DNA from: Oscillospiraceae bacterium
GTDB lineage: Bacteria; Bacillota; Clostridia; Oscillospirales; Oscillospiraceae
NCBI GenBank assembly: GCA_015068225.1
Contig: SVKX01000009.1
Location: 1 to 55,882, forward strand
Direction of reading: 5' to 3'
Length of the DNA: 55,882 nucleotides
This document shows, one piece after another, positions 8,263 through 16,700 of this stretch (position 1 is its first letter; each line of letters begins with the position of its first letter). The notes under the pieces are model-generated. The model did no database searches and was not told the origin of the DNA. It saw nothing but the letters and a program-made list of their open reading frames with translations. A program made the position numbers and the translations under genes.

Positions 8263-8553
8263 ATGGCTGATGAAAACGCAGTTCTCATGTACAAGGGCCA
8301 TCCGCTGATGCGGAAGGACAACCTGATCTACTACGGATCCATGGCAGACACCCACATCGTCATGCTTCAGGTTCTGGAGACCAAGAAAGTCGGCGATCTG
8401 GATGTGGCATCCAAGGTATCCGTTCAGCTTCAGCTCACCGACCCCGCCGCTAAGAGCCGGGATCGGATCGTTAAGAAGAGCGAAAAAGACGGCCTGTACA
8501 CAGCTTTGGATTTTGGCTGTGTGTGGCTCGAGCGTGCTTTGGCAGGCAAATAA
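8263..8553 (+). CDS. Hypothetical protein, 96 residues
   Basis: I do not recognise this family. The protein is soluble, with no signal peptide or membrane segment, and reads as an alpha/beta fold with a strand-like middle (THIVMLQVLETKKVGDLDVASKVSVQLQL). It ends in an amphipathic helix (FGCVWLERALAGK). The start is MADENAVLMYKGH, set by AGGAGGT eight bases upstream and a good promoter. It is followed 28 bases later by the NlpC/P60 gene without a terminator between them, so the two are probably co-transcribed. Confidence 0.8.
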   Translation: MADENAVLMYKGHPLMRKDNLIYYGSMADTHIVMLQVLETKKVGDLDVASKVSVQLQLTDPAAKSRDRIVKKSEKDGLYTALDFGCVWLERALAGK

Positions 8554-8581
8554 ATCATTTCAGTAAGACGGAGGGCATCGT

Positions 8582-9565
8582 ATGAAAGTATCTATGCGCA
8601 TTGCCAGCCTTGTGCTGGCATTTTTTGTTTTGATCGGCATTGGAAGTCCGGCAGCAAACGCCGCCGGCGGGCGAAGGTCGCTCGGCATCGCCTTTGTGGA
8701 TGCCAGTGCTCTGCGGCTGCGCAGCAGCCCATCCACCACATCCACCACTCTGGATTATGCCTACGACAACGAGGTGGTGGTGCTGCTGGAAAAGGCCGGT
8801 GCATGGTATAAGGTAAACTACAATCTGCAGACCGGGTATATGCACAGCAGCTATCTGGATGTGACCACCCGGGAAAACGCGGAGCTGGGCTATGGCCGTG
8901 TGAACGGCTCCAAGGTCAATATCCGCAGCGGTCCGTCCACCGGATATTCTGTGGTTTCTCAGGCTGGCTTAGGAGATAAGGCGTACATCATTGGCATCAA
9001 CAACCAGTGGTTCAAGGTGATCTACGGCAACACGATCGGCTACATCCGCAGCGATTATCTGGATCTGACGGAGATCCCTTACGAAAACCGGGACTCTGCC
9101 AAAAAGCCCCTGTTCTTCATAGGCGGCAAATCCACCGGCATTGCTCCCAGCGCCTCGGCGCTGAACGGCAGTACCGGCAGCGGCACGGGCAGCAATTCTG
9201 TCCGCCAGCAAGTCATCGCTACTGCCAAACAGTACATCGGCGTTCCCTATGTCTGGGGTGGCAGCAGCCCCAGCGGTTTCGACTGCTCCGGACTGGTGCA
9301 GTATGCGTTTAACCGCCACGGCATTACCCTGCCTCGCACCACCAAACAGCAGTGGACTGTTGGCACCGAAATTTCCAAGTCTGCCCTGCAGCCGGGAGAT
9401 CTGGTATTCTTTGCAAATACCTACACCAGCGGCATTTCCCATGTGGGCATCTATGTAGGAGACAATCAGTTTATCCACGCATCCTCCAGCAAGGGCGTTA
9501 TTATTTCTTCTCTTTCCAATTCCTACTGGGCAAGCCACTACTACGGCGCACGCCAGATCCTGTAA
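8582..9565 (+). CDS. Secreted SH3b and NlpC/P60 peptidoglycan hydrolase
   Basis: 327 residues. A Sec signal peptide (residues 1 to ~28, ending SPAANAA) is followed by two bacterial SH3 domains (about 33-93 and 100-162), a Gly/Ser/Thr-rich linker (~175-205), and an NlpC/P60 cysteine peptidase domain (~208-327). Catalytic Cys235 lies in GFDCSGLVQYAF and His287 in ISHVGIYVGDNQFIHAS. Such enzymes cut gamma-D-Glu to diamino-acid bonds in cell-wall stem peptides, and the SH3b domains dock on peptidoglycan. The ATG has GGAGGG upstream. The neighbouring polysaccharide deacetylase suggests a small cell-wall module. Confidence 0.95.
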   Translation: MKVSMRIASLVLAFFVLIGIGSPAANAAGGRRSLGIAFVDASALRLRSSPSTTSTTLDYAYDNEVVVLLEKAGAWYKVNYNLQTGYMHSSYLDVTTRENAELGYGRVNGSKVNIRSGPSTGYSVVSQAGLGDKAYIIGINNQWFKVIYGNTIGYIRSDYLDLTEIPYENRDSAKKPLFFIGGKSTGIAPSASALNGSTGSGTGSNSVRQQVIATAKQYIGVPYVWGGSSPSGFDCSGLVQYAFNRHGITLPRTTKQQWTVGTEISKSALQPGDLVFFANTYTSGISHVGIYVGDNQFIHASSSKGVIISSLSNSYWASHYYGARQIL

Positions 9566-9870
9566 CAAAGCCGGCAAAGGGCAGCACTTCGTAAGGATGT
9601 ATTGGTTTTGAACGGCCCTTTTTCCGCTTAACCGCATAAAAAATCACCGAAATACGACAGTATTCCGGTGATTTTGTTATTTGTTTATCGCAAAAATTGC
9701 CACTTCAAAACTGCGCAGCACCTGAAAAGGGTAGATTTTTCTGCTGGATAAGGAAAAAAGCGCAGGAATCCTTGGTGGATTGCGAGCATTTTTGATGCAT
9801 TACAGCTGGAAAAAATGTTTTTTCAGGCATTACATCCTTGCGGAGTGCTGCCCAAAGCCGGCTTTGTTTT
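9563..9870. repeat. Noncoding block bounded by an imperfect inverted repeat
   Basis: Positions 9563-9603 read like the reverse complement of about 9828-9868. Shared blocks are AACAAAGCCGGC, GGGCAGCAC and AAGGATGTA, with a few substitutions between them. The left arm starts at the stop codon of the NlpC/P60 gene and the right arm ends at the -35 box of the deacetylase gene. The ~225 bases inside hold one terminator and no ORF. It could be a MITE-like element or a large structured RNA; no target-site duplication was identified. Confidence 0.6.
9640..9675 (+). terminator. Terminator-like hairpin after the NlpC/P60 gene
   Basis: A 16-bp stem with one mismatch (9640-9655 with 9660-9675, GACA loop). 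A and T runs at its two ends would let it work in either direction. Confidence 0.7.
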
Positions 9871-9873
9871 TTG

Positions 9874-9902
9874 TTGATATTTGGGAATAAATCGTGTATA
9901 CT
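9874..9902 (+). promoter_or_regulatory. Promoter of the polysaccharide deacetylase gene
   Basis: -35 TTGATA (9874-9879), 17 bases, -10 TATACT (9897-9902). Confidence 0.65.
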
Positions 9903-9940
9903 GAAAAAAAGGCTTCTGAAGCAAGAAAGGAAGTGTCTCT

Positions 9941-11446
9941 ATGTCAGAGTATTATTTCGACGAAAATGACTCCCGTGGCAAAAGCAGAAATAAATACTGG
10001 ATATTGATCGCGCTGCTGGTTGTCATATTGATCTGCGCCATTGTTGTGGCCATTATGCTCCCCACATGGCTGGACCCCCAGATGGATGTCCCCTCTCAGC
10101 CTACACAGCCTACTATCCCCTCCTCCGGCACATCTACCACCGCGCCTACTGTGACTACTTCTCCCACAGTCCCCTCTCAAACCATCCAGCCTACCCAGAC
10201 CACTGCGCCTGTGATTCCCGCAGAGGCTGTTTCTCTGATGGAAAAAGCAGATTTCATCGCAGCCGGCTACGATTATGAGACCGCGATTACCATGCTGGAA
10301 GAATCGGAATATTTCGATGAAGTACCGCAGATGGCAAATCTGGTATCTGCGTATCAAGCAGCTGCCAGCCAGCTGGTCCGCTACCCTACTCCCGAGAAGA
10401 CACCGCATATTTTCTTCCATTCCCTCATTGCGGATACGGACCGCGCCTTTGACGGCGACGGTGATTCCGGCGGCTACAATATGTATATGACTACCATCAG
10501 CGAATTCATCGCCATTATGGAGCAGATGTACGAAAAGGGCTATGTGCTGGTTTCTCCCTATGATCTTGCCTATGAATACACCGATGACACCGGCACCCAC
10601 TTCAAATACGGTGACATCTATCTGCCCAAAGGCAAAAAACCTTTCCTGATGAGTCAGGACGATGTGAATTATTACAGCTATATGGTGGGCACAGGCGATG
10701 GAAAGAATGAGACCCCCATCTTTGCCGATGCCAGCGGTGATGGCTTTGCCCATAAGATCGTTATTGGAGAAGATGGCTATCCCACCTGCGAATATATAGA
10801 CAAAGACGGCAATGTCACCACCGGCGACTACGATCTGGTGCCGGTGCTGGAGCGCTTTATTCAGGAGCATCCGGACTTCTCCTACCGGGGTGCCCGGGCC
10901 ATGCTGGGTGTTACCGGCTATGAAGGCGTTTTGGGTTACCGGACCAAGCCCTCCTACGAAACTGCTATGGGCAGTGAAGCTTACGCTGCTGAAGTGCAAG
11001 CTGCCAAGGAAGTGGCACAATGCCTGAAAGACCACGGCTGGCTCATCGTCAGTCACTCCTACGGCCACCCCGCCTACGGCAACATCAGCGACTACCGGGT
11101 AGAAGCGGACTCCGACAGATGGGAGAATACCGTGCAGCCCATCGTAGGCGATACGGATATTATCCTTTACCCCCACGGCTCGGACATTCACACTTGGCAC
11201 AAGTATCCCGCCACCAACGGGAAATTCCAGGCCCTGTATGCCGATGGCTACCGCTACTTCTTTAATGTGGACAGCAGCGTCCACTGGAACCAGATGGGCG
11301 ACAACTATTTCCGGGGTGGCCGCCGGAATCTGGACGGTTTCCGGATGTATTACAATCCGGAGCTTCTGGAGGACCTTTTCGATGTAGAATCGGTCTTTGA
11401 CAAGGCCCGTCCCACGCCTGTTCCCAACAGCGGTTGGGGTATGTAA
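9941..11446 (+). CDS. Membrane-anchored polysaccharide deacetylase-like protein
   Basis: 501 residues. A short cytoplasmic N-terminus with acidic and basic residues, one transmembrane helix (about residues 20-40), a Thr/Pro-rich spacer (~45-90), then an extracellular domain from ~145. The domain has the NodB-type features SQDDVNYY (D240/D241) and the histidine motif SHSYGHP (H372, H376). The likely role is deacetylation of cell-wall or surface glycans at the outer face of the membrane. The repertoire of motifs is shorter than in classical NodB proteins, so activity is inferred. AAGGAAG precedes the ATG. Confidence 0.85.
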   Translation: MSEYYFDENDSRGKSRNKYWILIALLVVILICAIVVAIMLPTWLDPQMDVPSQPTQPTIPSSGTSTTAPTVTTSPTVPSQTIQPTQTTAPVIPAEAVSLMEKADFIAAGYDYETAITMLEESEYFDEVPQMANLVSAYQAAASQLVRYPTPEKTPHIFFHSLIADTDRAFDGDGDSGGYNMYMTTISEFIAIMEQMYEKGYVLVSPYDLAYEYTDDTGTHFKYGDIYLPKGKKPFLMSQDDVNYYSYMVGTGDGKNETPIFADASGDGFAHKIVIGEDGYPTCEYIDKDGNVTTGDYDLVPVLERFIQEHPDFSYRGARAMLGVTGYEGVLGYRTKPSYETAMGSEAYAAEVQAAKEVAQCLKDHGWLIVSHSYGHPAYGNISDYRVEADSDRWENTVQPIVGDTDIILYPHGSDIHTWHKYPATNGKFQALYADGYRYFFNVDSSVHWNQMGDNYFRGGRRNLDGFRMYYNPELLEDLFDVESVFDKARPTPVPNSGWGM

Positions 11447-11451
11447 CAAGC

Positions 11452-11485
11452 AAAACCAGTCAGCTTCAAAGCTGACTGGTTTTTT
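11452..11485. terminator. Bidirectional terminator
   Basis: A stem of about 13-15 bp (11452-11466 with 11469-11483) with A and T tracts on the two sides. It sits between the convergent deacetylase and acetyltransferase genes; its right arm includes the acetyltransferase stop codon. Confidence 0.85.
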
Positions 11486-11969
11486 CATTGCGCTCATAGG
11501 CGATCCGTGGTGTGCCGTCGGCAATGTAAATGATCCCCCGCCGCTGAAAACCATGCTTCTCCACAATATGCTGCATCACATGGTTGTCCCGGTGGGTATC
11601 GATCCGCAGATGGCCGATCTGGTTGCGGCACCAGGAAAGGCAGGCTGCAAATACACCGCCGCTGCCATCGGAGGCGATCCTGTGGATGGTACCATAGGAT
11701 TCCTCGCTTTCCCACTGGCCGTCATGGATGATCCGGTAAGTAGGATCCTCCCCAAGGCTGAAATAAAAAACGCCGTGGATCACGCCGGTTTCCTCCACAA
11801 CATAGAGCCGCTGCGCGGCAACATCCGCCTCCAAGGTCCTTTGTGGCGGATTCGTTTTTCCCCACTGGTTTGGATTTCCATTTTCTTCCATAAACCGGCG
11901 GGCATAAGCATAGATTTCCAGAATCCGGGGCATATCCTCCGGATTTGCCTTGCGAATGGTATGGTTCAC
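11466..11969 (-). CDS. GNAT family N-acetyltransferase
   Basis: A 167-residue single-domain acetyltransferase. It starts IRKANPEDMPRILEIYAYARRFM, the usual first strand and helix of the fold, and has SYGTIHRIASD and LRIDTHRDNHVMQHIVEKHGFQRRGIIY in the acetyl-CoA binding half. The substrate is unknown. I place the start at a GTG (codon 11967-11969) because a sigma-A promoter lies inside the longer frame and AAGAAGGTGG lies directly upstream of this GTG. It faces spoVAD across a 115-base divergent promoter region. Confidence 0.88.
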   Translation of the reverse strand: MNHTIRKANPEDMPRILEIYAYARRFMEENGNPNQWGKTNPPQRTLEADVAAQRLYVVEETGVIHGVFYFSLGEDPTYRIIHDGQWESEESYGTIHRIASDGSGGVFAACLSWCRNQIGHLRIDTHRDNHVMQHIVEKHGFQRRGIIYIADGTPRIAYERNEKTSQL

Positions 11970-11993
11970 ACGATCCACCTTCTTTCTTTTTTT

Positions 11994-12021
11994 ATTATAA
12001 TGAAACAATGTGATTTGTAAA
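11994..12021 (-). promoter_or_regulatory. Promoter of the acetyltransferase gene
   Basis: Minus strand -35 TTTACA (12016-12021), 16 bases, -10 TATAAT (11994-11999). Confidence 0.7.
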
Positions 12022-12026
12022 GCAGA

Positions 12027-12056
12027 AGAATCTTTCCACTTTCTTTGCACATACTA
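12027..12056 (+). promoter_or_regulatory. Candidate sigma-G promoter of spoVAD-spoVAE
   Basis: CATACTA at 12050-12056 fits the forespore sigma-G -10 pattern CATnnTA. AGAATC at 12027-12032 is a partial match to the -35 TGAATA, with a 17-base spacer. In Bacillus the spoVA operon is sigma-G controlled. The match is suggestive only. Confidence 0.45.
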
Positions 12057-12084
12057 ACCAAAACACGCAAAGAAGGTGTATTCC

Positions 12085-13104
12085 TTGGCAAATAACAAAC
12101 GGGGCAGGCAAAGCTTTATTTTGCCCCAAATGCCGGTCATCACCGCATGGGCAAGTGTGGCCGGAAAAAAGGAATCCGAAGGGCCTCTGGCTCACTGCTT
12201 TGATGTGACCTCTCAGGATACCTATTTTGGGCAAAAAACCTGGGAACAGGCAGAAAAGCAGATGCAGAAGTTGGCTTTGGACACCCTGATGAAAAAAGCA
12301 GGCATCTCCCGGCAACAGGTGGGGTTGGTTTTCTCCGGAGATCTGCTGAACCAGTGTATCGGTTCTTCCTTTACTCTGCGCAATACGGGAATTCCCCATC
12401 TGGGCCTTTACGGTGCCTGTTCCACAATGGCAGAAAGCCTGTTGCTGGGCGCTATGACCATCAGCGGTGGGTTTTCTGACCGGGTGATCGCCATGACCTC
12501 CTCCCATTTTGCCTCCTCTGAGCGGCAATACCGTTTCCCACTTGGATACGGCGGTCAGCGCACCCCCTCCGCCCAGTGGACCGTCACAGGCTCCGGCGCG
12601 GCACTCCTTTGCTCCGCAGGTACGGGGCCCCGGATTGAAAGCTGCACACTGGGCACTGTCACCGATCTCGGCATCAAGGATGCCAACAACATGGGCGCCG
12701 CCATGGCTCCGGCCGCTTATGCCACCATTCGCGCCCATTTTGCGGATCTGAATGTCGGTCCGGAAGGCTTTGATCGGATCGTCACCGGTGATCTGGGACA
12801 GCTGGGCAAGGATGTTCTTCTGGAACTTGCCAAGCGGGACGGGATATCTCTCGGTGGCAAACTGATGGACTGCGGCACCATGGTTTTTGACCTGACGGAG
12901 CAGGATGTCCATTCCGGCGGCTCCGGCTGCGGCTGCAGTGCCATCACTCTGTGCGGATATTTACTGGATCAGCTGAATACAGGAAAGCTGAATCGGATAT
13001 TGTTCTGCGGAACAGGCGCGTTGCTTTCCCCAACCTCTACCCAACAGGGGCTGCCCATTCCCGGCGTCTGCCATGCTGTATCTATTATTGGAGGGCAAAG
13101 CTGA
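12085..13104 (+). CDS. spoVAD: Stage V sporulation protein AD
   Basis: 339 residues, thiolase-like fold, full length. SpoVAD binds dipicolinic acid and is part of the SpoVA channel that loads Ca-DPA into the forespore and releases it at germination. Family stretches include HCFDVTSQDTYFGQKTWEQAE, GLYGACSTMAES and SGGSGCGCSA. I choose a TTG start at 12085 (MANNKRGRQ), because AGAAGGTG lies six bases upstream and family members begin similarly; a GTG at 12076 overlaps that site. The usual spoVAC is not upstream; spoVAE follows one base after the stop. Confidence 0.95.
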   Translation: MANNKRGRQSFILPQMPVITAWASVAGKKESEGPLAHCFDVTSQDTYFGQKTWEQAEKQMQKLALDTLMKKAGISRQQVGLVFSGDLLNQCIGSSFTLRNTGIPHLGLYGACSTMAESLLLGAMTISGGFSDRVIAMTSSHFASSERQYRFPLGYGGQRTPSAQWTVTGSGAALLCSAGTGPRIESCTLGTVTDLGIKDANNMGAAMAPAAYATIRAHFADLNVGPEGFDRIVTGDLGQLGKDVLLELAKRDGISLGGKLMDCGTMVFDLTEQDVHSGGSGCGCSAITLCGYLLDQLNTGKLNRILFCGTGALLSPTSTQQGLPIPGVCHAVSIIGGQS

Positions 13105-13105
13105 T

Positions 13106-13474
13106 ATGGAATTTTTTTGGGATATTGTAAAAGCCTTTTTTGTGGGCGGTATTCTTTGCGTGATCGGTCAGGTTTTGATCGACAAAACAAAGCTGACTCC
13201 TGCCCGAATCTTAGTCAGCTATGTGGTCATCGGCGTATTGCTGGGGGCTATTGGACTTTATAAACCGTTGGCAGAATTTGCAGGAGCAGGCGCCACTGTG
13301 CCCCTTACCGGCTTTGGGTATAATCTTGCAAAAGGCGTAAAGGAGGCTGTGGAACAGGACGGTTTTCTCGGCATCCTTACCGGTGGGCTGAAGGCCTCGG
13401 CCGGCGGCATCGCCGCGGCCATTGTCTGCGGACTGATCGTCAGCCTGATTTTCAAAGCCAAGGATAAATCCTGA
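13106..13474 (+). CDS. spoVAE: Stage V sporulation protein AE
   Basis: A 122-residue membrane protein of the SpoVAEb family with about four hydrophobic helices (near residues 8-28, 35-55, 60-80, 95-117). It begins MEFFWDIVKAFFVGGILCVI and carries the conserved middle GAGATVPLTGFGYNL. It forms the membrane part of the DPA channel with SpoVAC and SpoVAD. The start at 13106 is set by GGAGGG upstream; the earlier in-frame codons overlap spoVAD. Confidence 0.95.
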   Translation: MEFFWDIVKAFFVGGILCVIGQVLIDKTKLTPARILVSYVVIGVLLGAIGLYKPLAEFAGAGATVPLTGFGYNLAKGVKEAVEQDGFLGILTGGLKASAGGIAAAIVCGLIVSLIFKAKDKS

Positions 13475-13534
13475 ATTTCGGGGAAAGATAGGTTCGCGGC
13501 ATGACCGCAAGAAGGAATTTGGAGGAACGAAGCT

Positions 13535-13684
13535 ATGAACGAGCAGTACAAGAATCAGAATCAGAACAACAACCAGAATAACAACCAGAACAAGAACAAC
13601 AATCAGAACAACAGCCAGAACAACAACCAGAACCAGAACAACAACCAGAACCAGAACAACAACCAGAACCGCAACAGCCGCTGA
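13535..13684 (+). CDS. Asn/Gln-repeat microprotein, 49 residues
   Basis: An ORF of 50 codons with GGAGGA eight bases before the ATG. The protein starts MNEQYKNQNQNNN and is almost only Asn and Gln, broken by a few Lys, Ser, Tyr and Arg, ending NRNNSR. Its 3' half holds three 18-bp tandem units (13618-13671). It follows spoVAE by 60 bases and is closed by a strong terminator, so it is probably in the same transcript. No homologous family is known to me. A spore-associated or intrinsically disordered role is a guess from context. Confidence 0.65.
   Translation: MNEQYKNQNQNNNQNNNQNKNNNQNNSQNNNQNQNNNQNQNNNQNRNSR
13618..13671 (+). repeat. Three 18-bp tandem repeats
   Basis: Units at 13618-13635, 13636-13653 and 13654-13671, the last differing in one base, inside the Asn/Gln-repeat gene. 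Each keeps the reading frame, so copy number can vary without frameshift. Confidence 0.85.
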
Positions 13685-13691
13685 ATCGGCA

Positions 13692-13730
13692 ACGGGCACG
13701 CTCTTAATGAGCGTGCCCGTTTATTTTATT
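13692..13730. terminator. Terminator between the spoVAE unit and addA
   Basis: A 12-bp perfect stem (13692-13703 with 13709-13720, loop TTAAT) followed by TTATTTTATT on the plus strand. It probably ends the spoVAD transcript. It lies directly past the addA stop and might also serve the minus strand. Confidence 0.85.
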
Positions 13731-16700
13731 CCAGAATGCTTACCAGCCGGTCCATATGGAAGAAATACAAAAGGGTTTCCTTAACACTTCTTTGATAGAT
13801 CCGCTCCAGCGCACTGGCATACGCCAGCACCTGGGGACGGTAATGGGCTGCTCTTTCCGCCAAAGTCTGCTCCGTTACCCGGTCGGTTTTAAAGTCCACT
13901 ACCGTGATCCCGTCTTCCTCGATCAACGCACAGTCCACAACGCCTTGCAGAAGGATCTGCTCCCCGGCAAGGCCAGGATTATAGTTTCTGCCGTCATCCA
14001 GAATGGAGAACTTAAATTCCCGAAGCACATTTTCGCTGCGACGCAGCTTTTGTCCCAAATCAGTGGCAAAAAATGCGGCAATTTTTCCGCAGTCCACCAT
14101 ATCTGCCTGCTCCTGAGAGAGGAACTGTTCCTGCACCAACCGATATACTTCCTGCCTCACCCCATTCTCATCGGTACAGGCTTCATAGCGGATGTACTGC
14201 AGGCACTGGTGCATTGCTGTACCAAAAGCTGTTGCTTCCGGCCTCATTTCTGCAAAAGAGGGAGAGCGCCAGTTTCTTACCGTTTTTTTCGGCAGCTGGG
14301 CGTATTCCGCTGCCTCCGCATCCTTCTCCCTGCCCTTGCGCTGAGTGGCTGTCTGCTTGGAGGGGGAACGGGTGGCCGCTTCATGGGCATACCGGAAGGA
14401 AAGCCCCTGCCCGATTGCCTTCACCGCATCTTCCGGCAGGGATGCCGCCGAATGCTCCATCAAAACCGCCTCTCCGGCCTCCGGCGCACCGGTTACCTCG
14501 ATGTGCCATGCCGGCTCTCCCGGAGAAGTGTTTTGGGGTTTCTCCCCCAGGGCAAACAATGCCCCTGCTTCTGTCCGCTGCAGCGCTGCCATCAGCACCC
14601 ACTGACCGGGGCAAACCGCATCCCGGGTCACCAGTTCCCGATTCCCCACATCCATGCGAAGGGCTGTTTCCCGCAAATCCGACTCCAGATCCGATGCCGC
14701 GTAGGTCATGATCAGCTTGTCCCTTGCTCTTGTCAGGGCAACATACAGCACCCGCATTTCCTCAGAAAGGCTTTCTGCCGCCATCTTGACAGCGATCGCC
14801 CGCTTGGCAATGGTAGGAAACCGCACCCGGTTCTTTTCATCCACTGCTGTCAGGCCCAAGCCAAGGGACTTATCGCAAAGCACCTGCGCGCGAACGCTTT
14901 CCCGATTGAATTCCCGAGAGAGACCGCAGACAAATACCACAGGAAACTCCAAGCCCTTGGATTTATGAATGCTCATCAGCGTCACTGCACCGGCAGCGCC
15001 CTGCTCCTCAGAGGCAATCAGTCCCCTTTCTGACAGAATCTCCAGTGACCGGAGGAACTGACTCAGCTCCCGCCGGCCCACCGCCTCATAATCTGCTGCC
15101 AGAGAGCAGAATGTCTGCAAGTTCTTTTTTCGGCTTTCTCCGCCGGTCATGGCGCCATAAATACTGTCTATGTGGGTGTGATAAAAAACGGTTTCCAGCA
15201 ATTGGGTAAGCGGTTGCAGCCGTGCGGCCTTGCGGAGCTTTTGCAGGATATCCAAAAAGCTCCGGGCCTTATCTGTATCCCACTGCTGCAGGGCATCATA
15301 GATACTTCCCCAGCGGTTTGCGCTCCGGAATGCCGCCAGATCCTCTGCTGTAAAGCCAAACAGAGGACTTGTCAAAGCAGCAAGCAGTGGAATATCCTGT
15401 CTGGGGTTATCTATGGTTTGCAGCAGGGAGCGCAATACGGCGATCTCCTCTGTCTGCAAAAGGTCCTCTCCGCCACCGCTGGCGCAGCGGATTCCTCTGG
15501 CTTCCAGAGCTGCGCGGAAATACCCTCCGACGCTGCCGGGGGAACGGAGCAGAATGGCAATATCTTCTGCTCGGATGGGGCGAAGTGTATCCCCTTGACG
15601 GACATAGTGGGTGCCGTCCAGAAGTCGGGCAATTCTGTCCGCCACAACCGCAGGCTCTTCCTCATAGGTCGCCTCCTGAACCGGAATTGCCAGAAGCTCC
15701 ACCTCCGGCTCTCCCAGCGGCACATGGGGAATGCCCTCCCGCAGTGCCTCCTCTTCGCCATAGTGCAGTCCTCCAACCGCAGGGGTCATGCAGGCTGCAA
15801 AAATATCATTGACCCCCCGGATCACGCCGCCGCCGGAGCGGAAATTGGCAGAAAGCAGAATCTTTCTTCCCTCCTGGGGCTTCGCCTCCTCCGCCGGTGC
15901 AAAAGATTCGTACTTTTCCAAAAAAATGGAGGGGTCTGCCAGCCGAAACTGGTAAATCGACTGCTTCACATCGCCCACCATAAAGCAATTATGTCGTCTG
16001 GCTGTTAATGCTGAAAAAATCGCATCCTGCACGGCATTGGAGTCCTGATACTCGTCCACCATGACTTCCCGAAAACGGCTGCCAATCTCCTGCGCCAAAG
16101 CCGTCACACCGGCACGCCGTCTGCCAAGGAGCAGATCCAGCGTCTTATGCTCCAGATCACCAAAATCCAGCACACGACGGGTCTGCTTTGCCCGGTCATA
16201 TTCCTGAGAAAACCGGCGAACCAGTGCCACCATCCCCCTTAGGGCAGGGATGCACCGCTGCAGATCCAAAAGCATCTGCCGGCTATCGCACGCAAAGCTT
16301 TTCAGCTTCTTTTCCAGCGTTTTTTTGCAGGCAGCACGTACCGCCTTGATCCGCTCGGCCAATGCCTGATCGGTGCATTTTTTGGAGATCACCAACCGGC
16401 CATAGTCAATATCTCTTCGTTCATAGACCTGATCCCAGGTCTGACTCTGGCGCAAGGCTTCCAGCTGCCCCACAGTCTCCCAGAGCAAAGCGGCGGGTTT
16501 TTCCATACCTTCTGCAAGCCCGGCCTGCTCCGCGCAGCTTTTCATGGCGCCAATCTGCAGATCCAGATAGGAGAACAGATCTTCCATCAGATATCTGCCC
16601 CACAGAGTCTTTGCCGCATCCTCCACATGCTCGATTCGGGCGTTGTCCACGCAAGCATCCAGCCAAGCCTCGCTGTCCAGATGGCAGCGGGCGCTGTGAT

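Noticed and set aside
9944-11566. A 540-codon minus-strand open frame opposite the deacetylase gene
   Set aside because: No ribosome binding site, atypical composition and full overlap with a gene that has clear motifs and a promoter.
13535-13684. CRISPR array reading of the short repeats in this gene
   Set aside because: The repeats are 18 bp, directly adjacent with no spacers and in frame with codons, so this is a coding tandem repeat.
13211-13699. Minus-strand ORF rich in Val and Leu opposite spoVAE and the N/Q gene
   Set aside because: It is the complement of the AAC/CAG repeats and has no supported start; the plus-strand reading has a ribosome binding site and terminator.
13756-15033. 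Long plus-strand open frames opposite addA and addB
   Set aside because: They mirror codon bias of the helicase genes and match no family.
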